64,000 nt of DNA from Desulfuromonas sp964536375 (GTDB taxonomy: Bacteria; Desulfobacterota; Desulfuromonadia; Desulfuromonadales; Desulfuromonadaceae): the NCBI GenBank assembly GCA_964536375.1, contig CAZHXF010000005.1, forward strand, positions 1-64,000, read 5' to 3'. The position numbers were made by a program, and so were the translations under genes. Of the stretch, positions 50,427 to 58,072 are shown piece by piece. Under the pieces are notes generated by a model, which did no database searches, was not told where the DNA came from, and saw nothing but the letters and a program-made list of their open reading frames with translations. Each line of letters starts with the position of its first letter. Position 1 is the first letter of the stretch.

Positions 50427-50989
50427 ATGCGTACCTATGAAACAATTTTTATTGTCAATCCTCAGATTGTTGGCGATGAATACACCGCAGTGTTGGACAA
50501 ATTTAAAGGTGTATTGATTGACCAAAATGCTGAAATTCTTAAGTTCGCTGAGTGGGGCACGAAGCGTCTCGCTTATCAAGTTAAGAAGCACGATCAAGGT
50601 ACTTATGTGCTGGTGAATTTTAATGCTGAAAATGGTGTTGTAAAAGAATTTGAGCGGCGGATGCGTTTGGATGATTCTATTATAAAATTTCAAACGTTAC
50701 TGCTTGAGGGCGGCTTCGAGGCTCCTCCTGTCGTAGCAACGGTGCCAGCTGCCGATGATGAAGACGAAAGTACAGAAAGTACAGAAAGTANNNNNNNNNN
50801 NNNNNNNNNNNNNNNNNNNNNNNNNNNNNNNNNNNNNNNNNNNNNNNNNNNNNNNNNNNNNNNNNNNNNNNNNNNNNNNNNNNNNNNNNNGCAACGGTGC
50901 CAGCTGCCGATGATGAAGACGAAAGTACAGAAAGTACAGAAAGTAAAGAAAGTACAGAAAGTACAGAAAGTACAGAAAGTACAGAATAA
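50427..50989 (+). CDS. rpsF: Ribosomal protein S6 (interrupted by an assembly gap)
   Basis: S6 binds 16S rRNA with S18 in the small subunit. The N-terminal domain is normal: MRTYETIFIVNPQIVGDEYT, WGTKRLAYQVKKHDQGTYVL and RMRLDDSIIKFQTLL. After about residue 98 comes a low-complexity tail of Ser-Thr-Glu triplets. The run of 100 N at 50791-50890 falls in this tail, and the 55 bases before it are repeated exactly after it. Collapsing the duplicate and the gap gives an in-frame 135-residue protein ending at TAA 50987-50989. Taken literally, the gap shifts the frame. The true repeat number is unknown. Confidence 0.9.
50736..50790 (+). repeat. 55-base sequence duplicated across the gap, upstream copy
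   Basis: These 55 bases, from GCAACGGTGCC to GAAAGTA, are identical to 50891-50945. They are the last bases of the upstream contig and the first bases of the downstream one, as expected for an unmerged contig-end overlap. Confidence 0.95.
50791..50890. other. Assembly gap of 100 N
   Basis: Exactly 100 N, a conventional length for a gap of unknown size. Both flanks carry the same 55-base sequence, so the real gap may be zero, or negative by 55 bases, or may hide extra 9-base repeats. Confidence 0.97.
50924..50986 (+). repeat. 9-base tandem repeat coding Ser-Thr-Glu at the end of rpsF
   Basis: Seven in-frame 9-base units, six AGTACAGAA (Ser-Thr-Glu) and one AGTAAAGAA (Ser-Lys-Glu), run to the stop codon. 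Near-identical units favour replication slippage and explain why assembly broke here. Confidence 0.92.
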
Positions 50990-51024
50990 ACTGTGTAACG
51001 ACATTTCTCGAAAGGATTAATGAT

Positions 51025-51279
51025 ATGGCTTTTGTTAAAAAAAGTTCTCCTCGTCGTTTTGGCCGTCGTAAAGGTTGCCGATTCTGCGCTGATAATACTT
51101 TGAAAATTGATTATAAAGAGGTGCGTACTCTGCGCTATTTTGTTTCTGAGCGCGGTAAAATTGTACCTCGGCGTATTTCAGGTAACTGTGCTATTCACCA
51201 ACGTAAGGTGACTGAAGCGATTAAGCGGGCGCGTAATATTGCTTTACTGTCTTTCACCTCAAATAGGACGGTCGATTAA
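51025..51279 (+). CDS. rpsR: Ribosomal protein S18
   Basis: S18 pairs with S6 on the platform of the small ribosomal subunit. The 84-residue basic protein has RRFGRRKGCRFCADNTLKID, with two Cys that suggest a zinc-binding S18 variant, and the conserved PRRISGNCAIHQRKVTEAIK. AAAGGA precedes the start. It follows rpsF and is probably co-regulated with it. Confidence 0.97.
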   Translation: MAFVKKSSPRRFGRRKGCRFCADNTLKIDYKEVRTLRYFVSERGKIVPRRISGNCAIHQRKVTEAIKRARNIALLSFTSNRTVD

Positions 51280-51285
51280 TTGGCA

Positions 51286-52242
51286 ATGAACTTTGCTGGG
51301 CAAGGAAACCCTAAGGGGGTGACTACGCTACTGCTGGTGCTTGTCAGTGTAGGTGTGACCTGTGGATTGCAGCTGTCGTTTCAGCTGCTTGGTCCATTTG
51401 GGGTGTTGCTAAACCCTTTTTTAGCTTTCCCTGTTGCCTATGTATGTATGCGTGCAGGGATAACTCCAGCGTTGCTAGCACTATTGTTGGTTGTGACAGT
51501 CGTTGGACAGCAGGCCGGAATGGTTCCTGTCCTGTCTTATCTGCTCCAATTTGGGGGTGCTTCGCTGCTGTTGCCTGTACTGTTGCGGCAGGGAGTTGGT
51601 TGGTTTCGGGCGGGAATGGTTTGTCTGGTATTGACTGTAGTTACGCTTGCAGTTGCTGCTGGCGGATACTCGTTGAAACAACACACAACCATTACTTCTA
51701 TGGTGGATAGTTACATAGACACTGAAGTTGGTAAGGCTAAGCTAGCATATGAGCAGACCGATTTGCCTACTACTCAAGTGCGCGAATTGCTAACGGTTCT
51801 TGATTCGACGGCGCTATTTTTTAAACAGGCTTATGTAGGCTTGGCGAGTGTTGCTGTAGGTGTGGTTTTGGCTGCAACCGTGGTGTTACTCAGCTGGTCG
51901 GCGCGTGGACGGTATGTTATCCCGGGCGTTGTGTTTCACCAATTGCGCTTGCCGGATTTGTTAATCTGGTTTCTGATCGTAGCCGGGTTCAGTTTGTTGT
52001 TCAATATAGCTATAGTGCGACAAGTGTCACTTAACATATTGACGCTGTTACTGCCGCTGTATTTCTTGCAAGGTGTTGCTATATTGTCTTTTTTCTTGCG
52101 TAAAAAAGGCTTTTCGACTGTATCGCATGTATTTGTTTATGTGCTGGTGCTTGTGATAAATCCATTGCCTGTGGTGGTGACTGCCATCGGGGTATTTGAT
52201 ATGTGGTTCGACTTTAGAAAACCACGAGTGAAAACTACGTAG
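51286..52242 (+). CDS. DUF2232 multi-pass membrane protein (YybS-like)
   Basis: The function is unknown. The 318-residue protein has about eight membrane helices, Val/Leu-rich, for example TTLLLVLVSVGVTCGLQLSF and LLIWFLIVAGFSLLFNIAIV, and a hydrophilic segment around residues 135-165. It fits the DUF2232/YybS family, which lies between rpsR and rplI in many bacteria including Firmicutes. The ATG at 51286 is 6 bases after the rpsR stop; an in-frame TTG at 51280 would add 2 residues. Confidence 0.82.
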   Translation: MNFAGQGNPKGVTTLLLVLVSVGVTCGLQLSFQLLGPFGVLLNPFLAFPVAYVCMRAGITPALLALLLVVTVVGQQAGMVPVLSYLLQFGGASLLLPVLLRQGVGWFRAGMVCLVLTVVTLAVAAGGYSLKQHTTITSMVDSYIDTEVGKAKLAYEQTDLPTTQVRELLTVLDSTALFFKQAYVGLASVAVGVVLAATVVLLSWSARGRYVIPGVVFHQLRLPDLLIWFLIVAGFSLLFNIAIVRQVSLNILTLLLPLYFLQGVAILSFFLRKKGFSTVSHVFVYVLVLVINPLPVVVTAIGVFDMWFDFRKPRVKTT

Positions 52243-52262
52243 AACCTTTATGGAGGGGAACG

Positions 52263-52709
52263 ATGGAAATTATTTTAACTGAAAGTATTGATGGACTGGG
52301 CGAAATTGGCGAAATCGTTAATGTTAAGCCTGGTTATGCTCGTAACTTTTTATTGCCTAAAGGCTGTGCGGTCATAGCAGACCAGAGCAGCGTTAAGCAG
52401 TTTGAGCATCATAAACGTCAATTGGAGCGTAAGGCTTTAAAATTGGCTAAAACTTCTGATGCGATGAAAACTAAAATCGAAGCAGTGTCCTGTGAATTTG
52501 CCCTGCGTGCTGGTGATGATGGTAAGCTGTTCGGTTCTGTAACTGCAGCAGATGTCTGCGCTAAACTAGCTGAGGCTGGTATCGAGATAGATCGTAAGAA
52601 ACTTCAGCTTAGCGATGCAATTAAAACATTAGGTGACCATAAGGTTGCTGTTAAATTGCCCGCTTCAGTTGTTGCAGAAATTTCTGTTTCAGTAGTAGCT
52701 GCCGAGTAA
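52263..52709 (+). CDS. rplI: Ribosomal protein L9
   Basis: L9 binds 23S rRNA near the base of the L1 stalk. The 148-residue protein has the signature N-terminal domain MEIILTESIDGLGEIGEIVN, VKPGYARNFLLPKGCAV, a long connecting helix and a C-terminal domain with LFGSVTAADVCAKLAEAGIE. GGAGGGG is a strong ribosome site. It sits between the DUF2232 gene and dnaB, the usual order. Confidence 0.97.
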   Translation: MEIILTESIDGLGEIGEIVNVKPGYARNFLLPKGCAVIADQSSVKQFEHHKRQLERKALKLAKTSDAMKTKIEAVSCEFALRAGDDGKLFGSVTAADVCAKLAEAGIEIDRKKLQLSDAIKTLGDHKVAVKLPASVVAEISVSVVAAE

Positions 52710-52721
52710 TAGAGTGTCGTG

Positions 52722-52763
52722 CACTACAGCGGCTTAGTTGTCGCTGTAGTGTTTGATGTTTTT
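52722..52763 (+). terminator. Hairpin with T tract between rplI and dnaB
   Basis: CACTACAGCG and CGCTGTAGTG form a perfect 10-base stem with a 10-base loop, followed by TTTGATGTTTTT. It looks like a terminator for the ribosomal protein operon, yet its tail runs to within 4 bases of the dnaB start. It may attenuate dnaB. Confidence 0.65.
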
Positions 52764-52767
52764 ACCT

Positions 52768-54135
52768 ATGACAGAGCTGCCTACCCACAAACTGCCACCG
52801 CAGAATATTGAAGCTGAGATGTCAATCTTGGGCGGAGTTTTGCTTGAGAATGAAGCCTTGAATAAGGTGCTCGAGCTGTTATCCCCTGATGACTTCTATC
52901 GTGCTAGTCATCGCCAGATATTCAATGCGCTTATAGCCCTTTCCGAGCGCAACGAACCTGCCGACCTGGTGACTCTTATTGCTGAACTTAAACAGAGGGA
53001 TCAATTAGATGCCGTGGGGGGTAGTACCTACCTGGCTTCTCTGGTTGATTACGTCCCTACTGCGGCCAATATTGTCTACTATTCCAGATTAGTTAAGGAG
53101 AAATCTGTTGCTCGTCACCTGATCAATGTCGCTACCGAAATAGCAACGCGCGGTTACAATGGGCAAGAGATGGATAAGACTCTAGATTGGGCAGAGAAAT
53201 CTATTTTCGAAATTGCTAACATGAAGATTCGTCCGTCATATTTCTCTACTAAAGAGATAATGAAGGATACCTTTAAGGCAATTGAGAGACTGTTTGAGCG
53301 CAAAGAGTTAATAACCGGTGTGCCCAGTGGTTATACCGAACTGGATAACATGACTGCTGGTTTGCAAGGTGGTGATTTAATCATTGTTGCCGGAAGACCG
53401 TCAATGGGTAAGACTGCGTTTTGCGTAAACGTAGTGGAACATGCAGCTATATATGCGGCAAAACCAATAACTGCGCTAATTTTTTCTCTGGAAATGGGCA
53501 AAGAACAGTTGGTGCAACGTATGTTGTGCTCGGTGTCACGGGTGGATGCTAGTCGCTTGCGCACCGGTCATTTAGGCGAATCAGACTGGCCGAAATTGAC
53601 CAATGGCGCCGGGTTGTTGTCGGAGGCCAAGATCTTTATCGATGATACTCCGGCTATTACGGTGCTGGAGTTGCGCTCTAAGGCGCGGCGTTTAAAGGCT
53701 GAGCATGATGTAGGGCTGGTTGTCGTAGATTATTTGCAATTGATGCAGGGGAATAACCCCGAAAGCCGCCAGCAGGAAATATCCGAGATTTCACGTTCGC
53801 TCAAGGCGTTAGCTAAGGAGCTACATGTTCCGGTGATGGCGCTATCACAGTTAAATCGTTCGGTGGAAAGTCGTACCGATAAGCGCCCGATGATGGCCGA
53901 CTTGCGCGAGTCCGGTGCTATTGAGCAAGATGCTGACGTTATTATGTTTGTCTATCGCGAGTCAGTATATTGCGAGGCTTGCCGTCGTCGTGATGGCAGC
54001 TGTGATAAAGATCATGAGAACGATGCGGAAATTATTATTGGCAAACAACGTAATGGTCCAATTGGTACTGTACATTTGACTTTTCGTGGCCAGTATACCA
54101 GATTCGAAAACCAATCCAAACGTACAGACGGCTAA
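52768..54135 (+). CDS. dnaB: Replicative DNA helicase DnaB
   Basis: DnaB is the hexameric helicase that unwinds DNA at the replication fork. The protein of about 455 residues begins MTELPTHKLPPQNIEAEMSI, has an N-terminal helical domain, a linker, and the RecA-like C-terminal domain with Walker A in VAGRPSMGKTAFCVNV, IFSLEMGKEQLVQRML and VVDYLQLMQG. An in-frame ATG at 52756 overlaps the hairpin tail and is less likely. No ribosome site is evident for either start. It converges with ntrC. Confidence 0.96.
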   Translation: MTELPTHKLPPQNIEAEMSILGGVLLENEALNKVLELLSPDDFYRASHRQIFNALIALSERNEPADLVTLIAELKQRDQLDAVGGSTYLASLVDYVPTAANIVYYSRLVKEKSVARHLINVATEIATRGYNGQEMDKTLDWAEKSIFEIANMKIRPSYFSTKEIMKDTFKAIERLFERKELITGVPSGYTELDNMTAGLQGGDLIIVAGRPSMGKTAFCVNVVEHAAIYAAKPITALIFSLEMGKEQLVQRMLCSVSRVDASRLRTGHLGESDWPKLTNGAGLLSEAKIFIDDTPAITVLELRSKARRLKAEHDVGLVVVDYLQLMQGNNPESRQQEISEISRSLKALAKELHVPVMALSQLNRSVESRTDKRPMMADLRESGAIEQDADVIMFVYRESVYCEACRRRDGSCDKDHENDAEIIIGKQRNGPIGTVHLTFRGQYTRFENQSKRTDG

Positions 54136-54188
54136 CGGCTAAGGTCCGCTGCTCCTGCCAATTGTACTCCAATCTTGCAATCCTAAAG

Positions 54189-55631
54189 TTATGCTTGTGG
54201 TTTCTTCTCTGTTTCAATCTCTAATAGCTGTATTTTTTTTCTCAGAGTGTTGCGGTTTATTCCTAATATCTGGGCGGCTCGTACTTGGTTGCCGCGCGTT
54301 TTTTCTAGAATAATTTGAATTAATGGTCGTTCCACTTGATGTAAAACCATTTCGTAAAGATCGTTTACTTCCACGATGTCTTTTTGGTCCAAAGAGGCGC
54401 GTAGTTTTTTATCTATTAGTGCTTCTAGGGATTCGCTCTCTTTGTGTTCAACCGCGCAGTGCTGTAATTGACCGAAGTCGCTGGTGCGAAGCATCTGTCC
54501 CTGGCTAAGTAAACAGGCCCGCTGGATAGTATTTTCCAACTCACGGATGTTGCCGGGCCAATTGTGGCGTGTCAATAGTGCCATAGCTTTATCGCTACAG
54601 CTGGTAATGGCAGATTTAAATTGGCAGTTGGCCTTGTGAATGAAGAAATCAACCAGCAGCAGAATGTCTTCTTTGCGCTGACGCAGTGGAGGCAATGCAA
54701 ATGGGAGCACGTTCAGGCGATAGTACAGATCTTCGCGGAAGGTTTTTTCGGTTACGCACTGCTCTAGGTTTTGATTTGTTGCGGCTACAATTCTGACATC
54801 TATGGGAATTGCTTTGTTGCCGCCCGTGCGTGTTATCTCTTTCTCCTGCAGGACGCGCAATAATTTTGTCTGTAAATCAAGGGACATGTCGCCGATCTCG
54901 TCAAGGAATATGGTGCCCCTGTTGGCCTGTTCAAATTTTCCAATTTTGCGCTCTATGGCTCCAGTAAAAGCCCCCTTCTCAAAGCCAAACAGTTCACTTT
55001 CCAGTAGGTCATGAGGGATGGCGGCACAGTTGATAGCGATGAACGGTAGTTTTGCGCGTCCACTGTTGCAATGTACTGCCTGAGCTATGAGTTCCTTGCC
55101 GGTGCCGGATTCCCCAGTGATCAGGATGGTGATATCTGAAAGTGATACCTTGCCCAGCAATTTGTAAACCTCCTGCATTGCCTTGCTGTTGCCGATTATA
55201 GTTTTTTCTGGACTGTTTTGTTCGCTGACCTGATGTTGTGGTAACGCTTCATCGCTGGTCACGGTGTAGATTTTTTGTGCTTTTAAGATGGTTGCCTGGA
55301 CGACATCTAGGTCGAATGGCTTAGTGATATAATCGTAGGCACCACGCTTCATGGCTTCCACTGCATTTTCCATAGAAGACTCAGCTGTCATCATAATGAT
55401 CGGTAGATTCGGTTGCTGCGTCTGGATTTCATTTAGCAGGTCAAGACCCGACATGTCTGGCATTTTAATGTCAATCATGGCTAAATCATATTTGTTTTGT
55501 CCGAGAAGTTTGCGTGCTGCGCATCCGCAATCAGCCAGGTCTACTTTAAACCCAAGCTTTTGCAGCGCTTTGGACAAAACCCAGCGAATGCTTTCTTCAT
55601 CATCGGTCACTAAAATACGCTTCAAGGACAT
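54189..55631 (-). CDS. ntrC: NtrC-type sigma-54 response regulator
   Basis: This regulator activates sigma-54 promoters when phosphorylated. The 480-residue protein has a receiver domain with phosphoacceptor Asp54 (LAMIDIKMPD), a central AAA domain with GESGTGKELIAQAVH, the GAFTGA loop that contacts sigma-54, and a C-terminal Fis-type helix-turn-helix (NQVRAAQILGINRNTLRKKI). Length and pairing with an NtrB-like kinase support NtrC, but the true signal may differ from nitrogen. It follows ntrB by 3 bases. Confidence 0.93.
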   Translation of the reverse strand: MSLKRILVTDDEESIRWVLSKALQKLGFKVDLADCGCAARKLLGQNKYDLAMIDIKMPDMSGLDLLNEIQTQQPNLPIIMMTAESSMENAVEAMKRGAYDYITKPFDLDVVQATILKAQKIYTVTSDEALPQHQVSEQNSPEKTIIGNSKAMQEVYKLLGKVSLSDITILITGESGTGKELIAQAVHCNSGRAKLPFIAINCAAIPHDLLESELFGFEKGAFTGAIERKIGKFEQANRGTIFLDEIGDMSLDLQTKLLRVLQEKEITRTGGNKAIPIDVRIVAATNQNLEQCVTEKTFREDLYYRLNVLPFALPPLRQRKEDILLLVDFFIHKANCQFKSAITSCSDKAMALLTRHNWPGNIRELENTIQRACLLSQGQMLRTSDFGQLQHCAVEHKESESLEALIDKKLRASLDQKDIVEVNDLYEMVLHQVERPLIQIILEKTRGNQVRAAQILGINRNTLRKKIQLLEIETEKKPQA

Positions 55632-55634
55632 CCG

Positions 55635-56786
55635 TTACTCCGCAGATATATTTGGTTGTTGTATTGCCAGTGTACGCCTGAATGGTAGATATATACTACA
55701 GCAAGTACCTTGATCTAAGTCGCTGTCAATGCGCAGCATGCCATCATGCTCGTTGATTATTTTTTGGCTAATAGCCAATCCTAGCCCGGTACCATTGCTT
55801 TTGGTGGTGAAAAAAGGGGTGAATATGGTGTGTAACATGGCCGGTGGAATTCCGGCACCATTGTCAATGATTTTTACTACTACAAACGGTACTGGTGGCT
55901 GACCGGGGGTGCTGAGGTGGTGCTCGGTATCTATACGAGTTGAGATCGTTATGCTGCCGTCGGCTTTTACCGCTTCGCAGGCATTTTTTATTACATTTAG
56001 AAAAAGTCTGGTCAATAGCGTTTGGTCGCCGATTATTGGTGGAATGCTTGGATCCAATTGCATATTAAACTGAATTTTTTGACCATATTCACTCTGTGCC
56101 TGCAACAGGATTATATCTCCGATGATTTGCGTGAGATTTAATTGTGTCAGTTCTTTGGGGCGCGGAGTGCTTAAATCCATCAGCTCTTCAATGATACCAT
56201 TTATGCGATCTGTCTCCTTGATCATTATCTGAGTGTATTCCAGTAATTCTGGTCGGTGTTCTAATTCCATGGCTAATAACTGTGCCGCACCGCGAATCCC
56301 TCCCAGGGGGTTTTTGACTTCGTGGGCAAGTCCAGCAGCTAAGGTGTCGAGTATGCCGAGTCTTTCAGTACGCTGGACGTCCTGTTCCAGTTGTTTGATG
56401 CTGGAGGCGTCGTGCAGCGATAATGTGACTCCCAGTTGCGTACCATTGTCAGCATAGAGCGGTGAGGCACTTGCTTGAATTGGTAGTGCTGAAGAGTGCG
56501 GTCGTTGTAGCAGAATAGTCTCGCGATCGGTGATTGAGCGCCCTTCAAGCATAGCAATATCCACTAAATAAATGATGCTGTGCTGGTTCTTCAACAGATC
56601 GCGAATGTCGTATTTTGAGCCCTGGTTGGCTGACAACCCGATAAGTGCTTGTGCCGCTGGATTCATCAAGATGATGCAATAACTCTTATCGATGACAATA
56701 ATTGCTTCATTGGTGCTGTTGATTACGTATGTGCCCAGTTGTTCAATGTTGCTATTATTGATAACGCAAGTTGGTATTGCTGTCAT
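55635..56786 (-). CDS. ntrB: NtrB-type sensor histidine kinase
   Basis: This cytoplasmic kinase, with no membrane helices, has an N-terminal PAS domain (about residues 12-125), a dimerisation segment with phosphoacceptor His155 in AAGLAHEVKNPLGGIRGAAQ, and an ATPase domain with NVIKNACEAV, DNGAGIPPAML and GTGLGLAISQKII. The 383-residue architecture equals NtrB, which is controlled by PII proteins; none is encoded here. It overlaps dusB by 4 bases and is followed by its partner regulator. Confidence 0.92.
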   Translation of the reverse strand: MTAIPTCVINNSNIEQLGTYVINSTNEAIIVIDKSYCIILMNPAAQALIGLSANQGSKYDIRDLLKNQHSIIYLVDIAMLEGRSITDRETILLQRPHSSALPIQASASPLYADNGTQLGVTLSLHDASSIKQLEQDVQRTERLGILDTLAAGLAHEVKNPLGGIRGAAQLLAMELEHRPELLEYTQIMIKETDRINGIIEELMDLSTPRPKELTQLNLTQIIGDIILLQAQSEYGQKIQFNMQLDPSIPPIIGDQTLLTRLFLNVIKNACEAVKADGSITISTRIDTEHHLSTPGQPPVPFVVVKIIDNGAGIPPAMLHTIFTPFFTTKSNGTGLGLAISQKIINEHDGMLRIDSDLDQGTCCSIYLPFRRTLAIQQPNISAE

Positions 56787-57763
56787 ATTGATCCTGGACC
56801 GGAAAAGAAATTTTTAGTGATGGTCAGCAGCTCTGGGTAGTGCTGTACGTTGTTTACTTGACTGCGAAACTCGCTGGCACCACTCATGCCCCGTGAATAC
56901 CAGCACAGATGTTTGCGCATATCGGTTATGGTCTTATGTTCACCGAATGTTTGTTTGTGTAGTTGTAGGTGGTTAATTATGGTCTGGAGTCGTAATTGTT
57001 CGGAAACTTCTAGTGGCTGCGCACCACGCTGCAACTGGATAATGTCCGTGATCAGCCACGGATTACCGTAAGCGCCGCGCCCAATCATGACTCCATCGCA
57101 ACCGGTTGTGTGCAGCATGGTTAGTGCATCTTCGGCACAATTGATGTCGCCGCTACCTATGACAGGGATACTGACTGCCTGCTTTAGCTGTTTAATGTGA
57201 TCCCAATCTGAGTGACCAGAAAACCCCTGGCACTTGGTGCGCGGATGTAAAATTAACGCATCAGCCCCTGATTGCTCAGCTATCTTGCCAATTTCCAGAA
57301 AATTAATAGTGTTCTGATCCCAGCCAGAACGAAACTTTACCGTTAGGGGTAACGAAGATGCCTTGCGCACTGCACTTATGACCTTACCGACCAATAGTGG
57401 GCTTTGTAACAGCGCACTCCCAGCACCAGAGCGTACCACTTTTTTGACTGGACAGCCCATGTTGAGGTCAAGCAATTCACCATAGTCGGAACTTATTACC
57501 GCCGCCTCAGCAAGCACATTAGGATCTTCACCAAACAGCTGAATGCCAAAGGGTGTCTCACTTGCAGAACGTGTTAGCAACTCAAGTGTTCGCTTGCCAT
57601 CGCGGATCAGACCGTTGGCGCTGATCATTTCCGAATAGACTAAAGCTGCTCCAGCTTGCCGATTTATCTGACGATAAGGGGAGGTAGTGATTCCTGCCAT
57701 GGGAGCTAAAACTATGTTATTATCCAAACGAAGTGTTTTAATTGTTAATGGTGTAGTGCTCAT
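56783..57763 (-). CDS. dusB: tRNA-dihydrouridine synthase DusB (NifR3 family)
   Basis: Dus enzymes reduce uridine in tRNA D loops using FMN. The 326-residue TIM barrel has NIVLAPMAGITTSPYRQINR, FGIQLFGEDPNVLAEAA, LDLNMGCPVKKVVRSGAGSA with the catalytic Cys, and SGDINCAEDALTMLHTTGCD followed by GVMIGRGAYGNPW. It is first in a leftward dusB-ntrB-ntrC operon, matching the nifR3-ntrB-ntrC order of alphaproteobacteria. No strong ribosome site precedes the ATG. Confidence 0.95.
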   Translation of the reverse strand: MSTTPLTIKTLRLDNNIVLAPMAGITTSPYRQINRQAGAALVYSEMISANGLIRDGKRTLELLTRSASETPFGIQLFGEDPNVLAEAAVISSDYGELLDLNMGCPVKKVVRSGAGSALLQSPLLVGKVISAVRKASSLPLTVKFRSGWDQNTINFLEIGKIAEQSGADALILHPRTKCQGFSGHSDWDHIKQLKQAVSIPVIGSGDINCAEDALTMLHTTGCDGVMIGRGAYGNPWLITDIIQLQRGAQPLEVSEQLRLQTIINHLQLHKQTFGEHKTITDMRKHLCWYSRGMSGASEFRSQVNNVQHYPELLTITKNFFSGPGSI

Positions 57764-58072
57764 AATTTAGGCACTGTAGCATGACTCGAGCTGCTAGTGA
57801 ATTCAAAATATTAGCTTGCTGGAAATATACCTGTACACAGTATACAAAAGTACTTGACGCTATGGGTTGAGTTTGCTAAAACTGCTAAAGCGTATTGAAC
57901 AAGAACGCATTCAGTTGGGTTTTCTTAGGTTATGTTTTTCATGAAAACAACAATGTTTTAGTTGTAATAGTGACGAATGATCGGGGGGATTGTTCGTCAG
58001 TAGTATCATGTAGTTGGTTGGTGGCAATTTGGCCACCGTGTTTTCGTTTCCATTTATAAGGAGAGAGAAAAA
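57764..58072 (+). promoter_or_regulatory. Divergent dusB-gltA control region with structured gltA leader
   Basis: This 309-base gap holds a candidate gltA promoter, TTGACG (57854-57859), 17 bases and TAAAAC (57877-57882). Upstream is an operator-like TGTACACAGTATACA (57831-57845). The leader has two inverted repeats: TGACGAA/TTCGTCA (57971-57977 and 57993-57999, loop rich in G) and GGTGGC/GCCACC (58020-58025 and 58032-58037) followed by GTGTTTTCGTTT, which looks like a weak terminator. A strong AAGGAGAG site then serves gltA. No regulator is recognised. Confidence 0.55.

Noticed and set aside
50924..50986. CRISPR-like array
   Set aside because: The repeats are 9 bases, contiguous and in frame with rpsF, with no spacers.
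50690..51004. Open frames spanning the N gap, with Cys/Thr/Phe repeats on the minus strand
   Set aside because: They are products of the 9-base repeat read on the other strand and of unknown bases; they are not genes.
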